This document shows, piece after piece, positions 9,229 to 19,640 of a DNA stretch of 64,000 bases; the stretch's first letter is position 1; every line of letters starts with the position of its first letter. The translations under genes and the position numbers were made by a program. Below the pieces are notes generated by a model. The model saw only the letters and a list, made by a program, of their open reading frames with translations, made no database searches and was not told the DNA's origin. Origin of the DNA: Mortierella alpina (Eukaryota > Mortierellomycota > Mortierellomycetes > Mortierellales > Mortierellaceae); contig JANATF010000003.1 in NCBI GenBank assembly GCA_029449245.1, positions 3,472,001 through 3,536,000 of the forward strand, given 5' to 3'.

Positions 9229-9611
9229 AGGTAATAATAAATCACTGTACACATAATACTTTGGGGAAGAGACCCCAGTTACAAAGCTCAAGGACTTTTG
9301 ACATACATAGGGTACGAGTGCAGAGATCCAAGAGTGGAATGAAGGAGACGTCGGATCAAGCACAATGAAAGTGTGAGGTGACAGGAGGTGCAAGGACGAT
9401 AGTGCGAGAGTGAGCTGTAGGGAGGTGATGAGTAGAAGAATCCTTCGACCAGAGTGGGTTCATCGGTCCAAAGAACGAACAAACGAATGACTCTGACATC
9501 AATAGCCTTCCCTCTTCCCCAGCAGTATTCAAACCAGTGTATGTTACTACACTTTCAATCGTACACGGTCGAGTTCATTACGTTGCTATTGCTCTATGAA
9601 AACACTGCACA

Positions 9612-10016
9612 CTACTTTGATTCTCTTGATGCGGCAGGATGGTGTTGCTGTTGCTGCTTCAGTGCCTTTTGCTCCAGATCTCTGGCGCGGCTTTGTTGAA
9701 CAAGTTTCCCAATCTGCGTCATGGTCAGGCCACCTGGGCCTTTAATGGTGTCTGGATCAAGAGCCTTCGAACCTGCACTGGTTTTTGGTGAGGCTGGCTT
9801 CTGGGAAGTAGGCTCGGGTTTGTTGCTCTGGGTCTTGTCTTCCCTGTCGTTGCTGTTACCCGGGTTGCTATAACTGTTGTAGTAACCTTGTGCATGGCTC
9901 GAAGAAATGAATGTCCTGGCCGAGACGGCTTGAAGTGAATGGATGGGCACTCGAATGCAAATGCGCCGATGCAGAGCAATCAGACCGCAAGACGACATTG
10001 CTCCTCGAATGATCAT
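9612..10016 (-). CDS. Small putative mitochondrial protein
   Basis: Open frame of 134 residues from the ATG at 10016 to TAG at 9612. The frame runs further upstream, but that part overlaps the end of NSE1. The N-terminus has alternating basic and hydrophobic residues with no acid for about 40 residues (MIIRGAMSSCGLIALHRRICIRV, then SARTF), as in a mitochondrial presequence. The middle is Ser/Pro/Lys-rich and likely disordered. The end (DPDTIKGPGGLTMTQIGKLVQQSRARDLEQKALKQ) is a predicted helix that looks like the conserved part. I do not recognise the family. It sits 55 bases downstream of NSE1 on the same strand. Confidence 0.5.
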   Translation of the reverse strand: MIIRGAMSSCGLIALHRRICIRVPIHSLQAVSARTFISSSHAQGYYNSYSNPGNSNDREDKTQSNKPEPTSQKPASPKTSAGSKALDPDTIKGPGGLTMTQIGKLVQQSRARDLEQKALKQQQQHHPAASRESK

Positions 10017-10071
10017 GGTTGTGCTCTGAAAGTGGTTCAAAAAAAAATCTGTATTTCTGAAAATGTGGGCT

Positions 10072-11354
10072 TTAATCTTCATCGCTTTCCTCGTCATTTT
10101 CGCCTGCGGCCTCGCCGTCACCATCAGCCTCGCCGTCTGCACCGTTCGTCTTTCTCTGCTTCCTCCTTCTTACTTTTGAGGGTGCAGAGGTCCTGTCTGA
10201 GAGTCCAATCAAGATCTTTTCGGACCAATTTGTGTGGCACGTCGGACAGACCTTGTTGTTCATGTTTTTGAAATATTGGCTAGCACAATGGTGGTGCAGG
10301 CGAGCGGCGCAAGCGGCGACCTGGCAGCGCTGTCCCTTGGTGATTATCTCCATGCAAAGTGTACATTCCTGCATCTGATCCTCGTAGGTCTCCTTGAGGT
10401 ATGTCTGTAGCTCAAGCAGAGCTCTCATAGATAATGAATACGCTCCCGCACTATTTGAAAATCGTTTCAAGTAAAAGAATAGGAGGGACGAGTGAGTGAA
10501 GCTGGTATTGTATATCTGCCGCATTATTGAACCTGTGGACTTCTCAAGAGTACACCGTACCCTGATCGGATGAACCACTTGTCGGCTACGAATCTGTCCA
10601 GCAGAACTTCCGCATCGCGTTTTGTCAGCGTAACAGTCTTGCTCTCTGCGTTTTTTAGATTTCCTGCTTCGTGTAGTGCTGCTGTTGAGCTAATACAATA
10701 AGCCTCGTCGTCCGCCATGATAATCGCATCCAGCTAGTTGTTGAGGACCGAGTAAACATGTAATAAAAGTTAGGAGGAAAACTTGTGTCCTGAAGTTGAA
10801 TTTGCTTGTCCTCCTTCCTCGGCCATGTCTTTACCAAGTGCTTAAAGTATTCCAGTTCCGTAGGGCTGTATGCGGTTGCGACCTGTGCAATCTTTTGTCC
10901 GTTCGTGTTTGTCTAGTGGTTTGTAAAGTCGTGAATAGCGTGTAAGCGCTACGCCTTGTGCTCTTGGCAGATCTCTAAAAGCATTATCCAGTAGCCACTC
11001 ACAAGAGCAATGATGGGCGCCCCAGTCACCTCATCCTGTGATCTCCTGAATTCGAGCTCCACGCTATTAAGTCCCTCGTTCATTTGAGTGATCAAGTCAC
11101 TGAAGTTGTCCTGGTCAAAAGGTTCTATGTAAATGTGCAAACAGGAAAGAGGTTCAGTGTCTGCTTGGCCAAAGCACAGGGTTGCCACCAGTTCAAAGGG
11201 TCCAAGCAGAGAGCGCAAAATGGACACACGACTCACCTTCGGTCAGATTACAAACTTGAGAGTAGAGATCCATGGCGGTGGCCTCAGTCATCAGCCGCCG
11301 GGAGATGGCAGCCTGCAGGAACAGCCGATGTAAATTTGTGAAGCCTGATGCCAT
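10072..11354 (-). CDS. NSE1: NSE1, RING-like subunit of the SMC5/6 complex
   Basis: Nuclear subunit of SMC5/6, acting in DNA repair and replication-fork stability with Nse3 and Nse4. Five exons (11354-11237, 11124-11003, 10912-10835, 10733-10561, 10450-10072) give 289 residues with consistent phases. Residues 1-80 form the first winged-helix part (NLHRLFLQAAISRRLMTEATAMDLY, then DNFSDLITQMNEGLNSVELEFRR); TLTKRDAEVLLDRFVADKWF followed by YSLSMRALLELQTYLKE is the conserved second part. The C-terminus holds the variant RING CTLC..ITKGQRC..CAARLHHHCASQYF..CPTC, followed by a basic then acidic tail. Start chosen because MASGFTNLHRLFLQ matches the family N-terminus. It is transcribed divergently from NKP2 across 274 bp. 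Exon junctions were set by eye. Confidence 0.88.
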
Positions 11355-11628
11355 GGTCGCCAGGGGGAGCAGAGAGTAGCCGTTGGTGTTGAGGGTTGAT
11401 CGCAAAAAACGCGTGTGGGACGCTTGACAGCGTGTATAAATTCCAAAGCCACAGACAGAGCACCAGGATTCCACTCTCTAATTCCAACCCCACGCGCGCT
11501 CAGGACAACGACTCGACCCAATCCATCCAAAAGCCTGCTCAAACAGTTGGACAAGACCAGGCTAGCCGGCATATCAGGAAGAGTCGTCAAGCGGGAGGAA
11601 GGCAACGCACGTTCATATCGAAAACGTC
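11355..11628. promoter_or_regulatory. Shared promoter between NSE1 and NKP2
   Basis: 274 bp separate the two start codons, so both genes must be driven from here or from overlapping UTRs. No clear TATA box is visible. An AGCGTGTATAAATTCC run at 11429-11445 contains TATAAAT on the + strand, 190 bp before the NKP2 start, and may serve it. Confidence 0.45.
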
Positions 11629-12518
11629 ATGAAGGAAAAGGATCTACTATCCTCTTTCCTTGTGGGAAATGAATTGCACGACAGCATTTCCTTCACACAA
11701 TTCGTAAAGCTATTTCCTCATGCCTACAAAACACACCCTGAAGCAAAAGATCTTTATCGTGCCTATCTGAATGCTCGACATCAAATCCGCAAAAAAGTCC
11801 AGAGGAATATCGATATCGAAGCCAGAAGAAATCCTTTCCAATTTGATGCACTGACCGGAGTAGAGGCGCCTGTGAGTGGCATCGCGGTTTTGGAAAATGC
11901 ACATACCAGTGAACGTGGCGATGACTTGACAGTGATAGAGGATATGGATATCGAGGTAAACCCATGTCCTTCTCGTCTTGTTTATTAATGATGGATTTGT
12001 GATCCCTGGAGTAACCTCTGAACATACCACATTTGCTTCTACCACATTAGGACGTTGACAAGCATCTCACGCTCGATCAGGCTATTCAGGAGTTGACCTT
12101 GGCTGAAAAGATTTACAAGAAGGAGGTTGAGCGCTTGGAGAAGGAATGCACTGACTTTGCGGAACAATTTCAGAGGTAAGAGTTCGCACCGTGGGTGGCG
12201 CTAGCCTTTAACCTCTGCCTCGACACGATAAGTAAGGGCACTACGTCCCGACTAAAAACGAGAATCTTTTGTCTCGTTGCGATAGCTTGGACAAGGAGAT
12301 GAGCGCCATTGCTGTTCCTAATGGTCCTGTGGCTGGAATTGACGAAGCGGCGCTTATGAAGGATCTTCAGGTACGGTGAAGTCGGTCGGAGACGATCTTG
12401 GACTTTGCATATGATGTTTGCACCATAAATAACGCCATCATTTGTGAAATATTAGGACCTGATCGAGAGATGCGATACCATCATGAGCACTGTGCCTATA
12501 TCAGCACGAAAGAGCTAG
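11629..12518 (+). CDS. NKP2: Cnl2/NKP2-family inner kinetochore protein
   Basis: Small subunit of the constitutive centromere-associated network. Four exons (11629-11955, 12051-12175, 12286-12370, 12456-12518) join to 199 residues. The family block is at the start: KEKDLLSSFLVG, SISFTQFVKLFPHAYKTHPEAKDLYRAYLNARH (residues about 3-55), matching the Nkp2 pattern of a short helix, a phenylalanine-rich LFP motif and a basic helix. Residues 110-150 form a coiled coil (LTLAEKIYKKEVERLEKECTDFAEQF), as expected for the Nkp1-Nkp2 pairing. All introns have GT..AG ends and give an unbroken frame. It lies head to head with NSE1, another chromosome-maintenance gene. Confidence 0.82.
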
Positions 12519-12691
12519 CGTGGTCGACGTTCGCACCGTTATCACAATTGGCACTGTAATTTTAGGCATGATACTTTGTACAATATGTAGAGCTTCATTG
12601 CTCGATTTTATCCGCATCTGTTGTTGTGCCGAACGCATACGTAATCTGGATCTACTTCGTTGCAAAATGTATGCTTCTGCTTTTCGGTGTT

Positions 12692-13348
12692 TTAAGAACG
12701 GAAGAGAGAGCACTTTTTGAAAGCATCCTTGACCTCCTGATTCCGGCGAATAGGTGAAGTGGAGATGCAGGTCAAAATATCCTCGGGCTGCTCTCTCCAA
12801 GTTACGTGGGGCACATCCAAGGCGGAGAGACTTGCTGCTAACGTCTCTAGCTGTGACAAATTCTTGACCTAGAGCAGGAGATAATGGAAGCCATGAGTAC
12901 TCTGTCGTATTGGTAGCAGATTGTATTTTCGAGGAGAAAAAAGATGGATCTTGAGCTCGAAAGGATTGTGTACCTCTAGAACCACCTTGTGCATGTTGTG
13001 AAGATCGGCCAAGTATTCTCGGGTATCGTGCAAGTCGCGGGTCTTATGAAGCACAGCCGTTGACGCATGGCAGGCTTGCGCAATTATGCTGTCAATGCAG
13101 AGTCAAGCAAAGTCAGCACCAGGGGTACAACAAGCAACAAGCACTGTGCATAGAGGTATGGTGTAAGCATTGGTTTACAACATACCTGCCTGTGGTCCAA
13201 CCCAAGGTCTGCAGAAAGACATACGAGCATTAGAGATGGTCAAATTGACGTTGGTACCTATCTGACATGTACCGAGGGAGATTATCGCTGCTCTTACCTT
13301 GATCAGATCCTTGCGGATAACGATGAACATAGTCAAAGGGTCTGCCAT
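12692..13348 (-). CDS. PTRHD1: PTRHD1-like peptidyl-tRNA hydrolase domain protein
   Basis: Protein of 121 residues related to Pth2 peptidyl-tRNA hydrolases. Four exons: 13348-13298, 13208-13186, 13088-12974 and 12868-12692. It reads MADPLTMFIVIRKDL, then TTGSIIAQACHASTAVL (the Pth2 active-site helix region with AQACHA), HNMHKVVLE, and the closing HVTWREQPEDILTCISTSPI. This layout and length match animal PTRHD1, in which the usual Pth2 core is slightly altered, so hydrolase activity should not be assumed. Start is the only ATG in a suitable place; a longer frame upstream begins with GTG and is not used. The converging neighbour NKP2 ends 173 bp away. Confidence 0.85.
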
Positions 13349-14524
13349 GATGGATACGGCTACGGAGTGCTGCTGGGGGTCGTGAAGGAGAGGATGTGTC
13401 CGAATTCCAGCCACATTTTGTCCTGAAAAGTGTGGCTTGCCTTCATCGACCTTTTGCGTCTTCGAATCACCAAATCACCTTTTTCGATCGTTACCTTTCA
13501 TCCTACAATAAAGTCGACGTAACCATGTCAAGCTATGCTGTTCTCTTCTCGCTCGCAGAGACGTTTCGTTTCTCGGCGTTTCCTCATGCTCCACACTCCA
13601 AATACACACCGCTGCACCCCAGTTGAACAACCGCTCGTCTATTATCGTTATGACGCTCCCTTTGCGGCTACCAACTTTTGAGGGGAAGAACAAAATTGAC
13701 ATTCATGAGCTTTACTTGGTCATTTCTCTGGCTCGCACTGCCATGACCACCACTCTCGTGTTTGACATTCTGCAGAGACAAACTTTTCTTACGTATTCAG
13801 TTGTCGCTGGCCTTGGCGCAGAGTGCAAGAAGGAACAGCAGTGCCCGCGGTCGCGTCACGAACGCGTTGGGGTTCTTTTTTTTTTGGAATATAAGTCTGG
13901 CTTTAGGACAAGGCGCGAACGCCCTCTGAAGAGCAGCTGGGGGTAGCTTAGATAGACGTGCTTTGCATACAGTCGGCCCGGGGCTCCTGGACAATAAACG
14001 AAAATGACAACAACTGTATCTCCTGCTCCAGTCTCTCGTTCTGTTCTGATGAGCCGCCGAACGTGTGATCCTCGGGTGCTGCTGGTGTGATATGCCCCGT
14101 ATGGCCTCAGGGATGAAGGGAAGCTGCACAGTAGAGAGGACAGGACACGACGTCAAGAGTGTTCTCTCCACTCTCACTCTCACGCAGCTCTGTGGGGCGA
14201 AAGGGGTTTTCGCAGAACTCAGTTTGGCAGAGTATTTGTTTTCCTTTGAGATCGTTTTTTGTTTTCACACTGCTCCATTCCGCCGAGGCAGAAGGCCATC
14301 GCTCATTCTCTCTCACTTTTGCATTCCCACTCTATTTCTCACACTCACGCTCTCGTTCGCTCAAGCGCTCCTCTGTATTCACTCTTGACTGCCTCTTTGT
14401 TGGCCTTTGCCTGTCTGTGTGCATCGCTCCTTCCCCGCCCTTCGTCTCGCTCTCGTTCTACAGAAGCAATTGGGTTCTAGAGTCACTGTGGACAAGGGTC
14501 GATGCCCATTCTGCACGACAGCCA
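13349..14524. other. Intergenic region, CT-rich near its right end
   Basis: No recognisable gene. Open frames at 13623-13946 and 13797-14183 have no ATG in good context and no domain. From 14160 to 14470 the sequence is dominated by CTCTC and TTTC runs, typical of the promoter and leader of the downstream ubinuclein gene. Confidence 0.5.
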
Positions 14525-17500
14525 ATGCCATTCCCCTCTCCATCAGTCGACCTCATGGCCACCGCCATGGGGGGATCACTCGCAGCCTCCGCCGGAGTCA
14601 ATTCAACGCCCGGCAACGGGCTGGCTGCCTCCTCCCCTTCCTCTGCTTCTCCGGCCTCAGCTTCGAAACAATCCTCGACATCCATAAGAATCTTTTATTC
14701 GCTCAAAGAGAACCCCAATGCCATCATCTCCTACACAGACCTGGTCCGCAAAGAGCACAAGCGGCAGCAGCGTATAACAGATCTACAGGCGTCGGTCTCT
14801 AAGAACGGTGGCAACGCAGCGTCCGCAGGACCGAATGCCTCGTCCACACAGCCCACCACGCTAGGCCCCCTAAAAAATCAAAAGGTCACCGGAACAGGAC
14901 CCCTAGGCACCAGCAGCGCCGGTAACAGTACAGGCAAAGACGGCTCCTCGACCGCCATGGATATCGACCCTCCTGAGGGAGAGGAAGCCCTTGGCGACGG
15001 TGACAGTGAGGCCGAGGACGACGATGAAGCGGATGAAGACGACGACGAAAACGAAGAAGACGGAGAAGCCGAAGACGAGGATGATGATGAAGAGGACGAT
15101 GAGGATGAGGACGATCCCGAGACTGGTAGGCGGGAGCCAAGGGATTTCTTGGATTCTTTGACAGAAAAGTATGCGGGCCTTGAAGAGAACGGTAACGACG
15201 GCGAAGATGAAGATGAAGATGAGTTCGAGGACGAGGACGGCAAGGTAAGCTAAGGATGGATCTTTTATGGGCTGATGGCTAAGGCTAGGGCGTGTTGTCA
15301 TTGCGCTGTGTTTTTGAGTCTTTTCTCGAGTGCCCCGTCGATCGTGTGCTTCTTCCCACTGTTCATCCGCACCAGAGTCTTCCCCTTGACTCTGCTGTAT
15401 GAAAACAGCCTGCGTGCGAATGCTCTTGAGGAGCAGTAGCTCATGGAACGCTCGAAATACGGCTGACAACTCGAGTCGTACACGCGCACCTCATGCCGGT
15501 TGGGTTCATTAAACTTCCAACAGGCCTTATATTATCCGAAGAGCACTAACAGTATTGCTGTTTACACTTTTGATTGGACGCCTTGGTGTACCTGTAGAGT
15601 CAAGTCTTGAAGCGGCCAAGCCGTTGGGATACAGAGCACTATGATATCGAGGACGAGTTTATCGACGACAGTGAGATGATGCTGGAAGCCATTGGCATGG
15701 TCAGACCCAAGGTCGATGGATTTTTTGCCTTCCGAGGACCCGTGGAGACCACGACGGAGGATCCGTAAGACTTGCTGAATTTGCTGAGAATCATGAAGGA
15801 CAACCTAGCCACCACAGATACTGACTAAAGATTTACCCTGGAAACACAATAGCGATTCGTCCGATGCCGGATTGCGTTCAAGGAAGCCTGCAAGAAGGAA
15901 ACCAGCGACCGGTTCATCACCCTTGAGTACAGGCAAAAGTGGTGCATCCAAGACTGGAAAGGGATCTAGTCTGGCTGTTATGGAGAACGCAAACGACTCA
16001 ACCTCAGAGATGAGCGAAATGGACGATAAGCCACGGCCCTCCAAGGCAGCCGCAGGAACATCAGGTTTAGCAAACTCTTCGACTCTTGGTGCTGACAATC
16101 TGACTACAGGGGGTGAGGGTGCAGGAAGCAGTGTGATTACAACGCCGACAAAGAAAAAATCCTCTCCTTCCAAAGGCAAAGCGACCGCGAAGGATATTAC
16201 CAAGGAAGCGGAAGCCACCAAGGACTCTGATAAGGAATCGAAACCAGGCGTGACCAAGAAACCTAAAGCGAAGCCCACGAAAGCAGCTCTCAGTGGTGCG
16301 CCTACCACCGCTGCATCGTCTGCAACACCTGTTGTCAGAGTCGACTCTCCACCGCCCGCCGACGATACTATAGAAAATTCAACACCACCACCAGCACCAT
16401 CGCGATCGACCTCGCCAGCAAAGTCCAAAATCAAAGGAAAGGCAACAGTAGAGGCGGGATCGTCCGCTACGACTACTGCACCAGCCTCCGAAAATGCAGC
16501 GGCGGTCACCTCATCCTCAGAAACAGGAACGTCAACATCAGCTTCAAAATCGGCTACAAAATCAAGTACAGGCGAAGGATCATCCAAAGCAAAGTCTCCG
16601 AAAGCGCTGGAACCAATGAATAAGGAGGTACAAGCTGCATATGATGTCGTCGCAGAGCTTGCCAAGAAAGGTAGGATACATCGGTTGCAAAATGAGCTCC
16701 CAAGATCGCCGACAGGCATGTGTGAATACATGGACTAATATAGGGTGTCATGTCTTTCGTCTTTATCATCGCAGAGACATGGGAGGTGAAGACCAAATTT
16801 CCACCTCATATCAAGACTCCCCTTTTCGAGTGCGCGCGGCTAGCACTTGCGACACGCTCCAGCGGCTATGTCCTTGAGGATTATTTTTTTACGCACTTGC
16901 AAGCTGTATTACCATATAACAAGTTCACGCTGAAGGTAATTCAGGTTGCTGCTATCCTAAAAGTTCAGGGTCGTAAAGCGACTTAATTGTATCTAAGGAA
17001 TGGTTTTGACCTTTTATCCATAGAAACTGATTTACAAGAACGTGCTTCCGGGATGGATTGCTGACCTTGAGGCACAGAAGACGCGACTTATTGAGCAATT
17101 TACAACACGCGCGAACATGGTCTGGCGGGCGTCAGGCTTGGCTCAGCAGGAGAACAGTCAGGCTCCTGAGAAGGATGGCGATGGCGATGTCAACATGACA
17201 GGGGACGATGGTATTGAGAGAAATTGCATCACTGGACCACTACTTCGCCTCAGATCACCCGCATTTGTGTTAAGAAACATACTCTCTGTAACTGATAGGT
17301 AAACCACAGAAGAAATTTCCATGGAGCCAGGACCTTCGGCTTCTGCTCTGGGAGACAATGGAAAAATTTATGGAGATTCTGGCAGCGAAGCAAGAGTATC
17401 GTGCAATCGACGAGAGCCAGCCAGCACCGCCTTCGGACTCAAAAACCAGGAAGGATGCTTATCAAACAGTAAGATTAGCAAGGGTAAACGATAGTTTGTG

Positions 17501-18882
17501 CGGCGGTTGTCATCATGTGTCTATTATTGACAGTGCCATTTGTGTACGCCCCATAGCTTCTGCTTTCATTCCCTGCAGGATGGATGACCTCTTACGAGAT
17601 TTCACGCCAATACAGTCAACTCAAGGAAAAAGTTCAGAAGCAGGAGAAGCGAGAGGTGGACTCAAGCAGTACAGCAGTCCCCATCGGAAAGATCAAGCCT
17701 GTTTTCTCCATCAACTCAGGCCCGCGGTCCGGCAGTACCGCCAACACCTCCCGTAACACGACCGGACAAAGTGGGTCGACTGTAACGTCAACTGAGAAAA
17801 AGTCGGCGATCTCGGCTCCCCTAGCCGCCACACTAGCGTCGACAATAACTACTAGCTCCGGCACTGCAACGGAGCATGTATTGAATGCGTCTGCAGCCGT
17901 GTCCAATGAAACCAAAAAGGAGGCAACGCAACGTTCAAGCCCGACCATATCTCCGTCCAACCTATCGGAAATACTACATCCATCGACTCTTACGCCGCAA
18001 CAGCAACAACAGTCCCCACGGATACAGAATCCATCATTTGTTGCAGGACCAGCCGGCGTTGCTACCTCCAGTAAAAAGAGAAAAAAGCCCGAAGAAGGTA
18101 TGTCGTAGTCAGCTGCTCCATCGTCTAACATGCTAAAAGTCAAAGCGTAGAGCTGATAGTATCCGCTATGCATTACCCATCTAGTTCAATCGCTCGTCTC
18201 CGGTTCGAGCCACAACCCAGTAGTGCTGACAGAATCAGCGACTGAAAGGAAGGAGGCATCCATGCACCCGCAAGGGTATTATAGAAATGGCGACGCTTCT
18301 GAATATGCCCCGGCGTCCTTGATCCAATCTGCGGTCGCATCCAATCCCAACTACTCTGCACCGCAGGACGGTGATGCTACCAAAAAGAAGAAGGGTGTAG
18401 CACTTGCAAGGGGAGGTGGAAATACCGTGTCTTCACACGCGCACTCGGGCGCTGCGTACCATCAAGGGACGCGGGAACCAATGTATCAGCAGAGCCATTC
18501 CTCGCCACCCCAGCCCGCGCTGTCGCGCACGTATTCACCTCCACCTGGTGGAGCCCATGCGCAGCCTCAGTTGCATCATGCGCACTCCCGAGGATATCCG
18601 TCAGCTCACCAGCATCAACACCAACATCAGCAAGGGCCACCTCAACATCATCATTTCCAACACCCTCAACACCCCCATCATGACCCACCACCACCGCAGC
18701 AGATGCACCGGGTTGCATCTCCAGGAGGAGGAGGAGGAGGAGGACCCTATCCGCCTTCATCTTCCCTGTCGCCCTCTAGGGCTCTGCCTCCGCCGGCGCA
18801 TTTGCAGTCGCTTGGGACCCAACCCTCTTCCGCGCCAAAAGCCATGTCAATGAGCAATCTATTGCACCCACACCCACGTTGA
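14525..18882 (+). CDS. Ubinuclein/Hpc2-type subunit of the HIR histone chaperone
   Basis: Nuclear partner of HIRA that helps deposit H3.3-H4 independently of replication. Eight exons (14525-15244, 15598-15764, 15853-16670, 16775-16935, 17024-17210, 17299-17468, 17557-18097, 18185-18882) give 1153 residues in frame. A Ser/Ala-rich N-terminus leads to a dense Asp/Glu tract (about 155-240). Exon 2 is the Hpc2-related domain (about 241-295): SRWDTEHYDIEDEFIDDSE and VDGFFAFRGPVE. After a Ser/Thr/Lys-rich linker comes the ubinuclein middle domain (about 555-770): KFPPHIKTPLFECARLAL, LPYNKFTLKKLIYKNVLPGW, PWSQDLRLLLWETMEKF, and the LLLSFPAGWMTSYE end. The tail is His/Pro/Gln-rich. The first intron (353 nt) is much longer than the rest. 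The middle domain is more typical of animal ubinucleins than of yeast Hpc2. Confidence 0.88.
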
Positions 18883-19640
18883 TGAATCTTTGCTAGGAGA
18901 GTTGCACGCCACTGTCTGACATATGCTGTCCCTGCCATAGTTTTACGCTTCCATTGTATGATACTGTTATTCTCGTCGCACCTCAGTAAATGCTGGCTGT
19001 GCTCTCCATTTTTTCTTCATGTATTTTACACAACCAAGTACGTACAAAAGCTCTCAAGTTGTTATCGGCGTCATTCAGCATTTGAACAGCTCGCATGCCA
19101 ACGGTCGGAATGATCCTCTGCTGCTATGTAGCGTCCAAGCAGGACTTTTGAGAACTGCCATCGGGCCCTGTATCAAGATCGTCGCGGGTTAAAATCGATC
19201 AAGTGCAGGCTCACTGCATAGAGCGTAAAGGGTTTCGCTGGAAAGAGTGGAACAGAATCTGCGCAGAGCAAGGAGAGTTGCAGATGATAAGGATGACCCA
19301 GACAATTGCTCATAATGCATAAGCGTAATACAGGTCAGGCTTGGTGGTTTTGGTTTCCCACACCACCATCCGCTTGTTCGGGTTTGAGGCTCAAATATCG
19401 GCAGCCATGGCTGCTCTCCTAACTTCGCTTCGCTTCAGTTTTATAACATCCGATGAAGGGTGGGGTACAGTTAGCACCCCACAAACATTGCGTCAACATG
19501 CGGACCGTTGGCGCTGAGTCTTTATATGTCTTTGCGCCCAATCTCCAATTGCCTTCACCTCACCCCCGCCTAACGTTCGTTTTTGTTATTTGTCTTCGCT
19601 ATCGCCACATACATACCCCATATTCCCTTTGCGATAAACA
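18883..19640. other. Intergenic region
   Basis: 3' flank of the ubinuclein gene and promoter of the Zn2Cys6 gene. CTTTATATGTC at about 19519-19529 is the best TATA-like match, some 115 bases before the ATG. Nothing else recognised. Confidence 0.4.

Noticed and set aside
14878-15469. Minus-strand frames opposite the ubinuclein acidic tract
   Set aside because: They are shadows of the Asp/Glu repeats (read as Ser or Leu/Ile runs) on the other strand.
18185-18220. GGTTCGAGCC as a possible tRNA T-loop
   Set aside because: It lies within a coding exon of the ubinuclein gene and no cloverleaf can be drawn. Other GTTCGA sites were also checked by eye without a tRNA being found.
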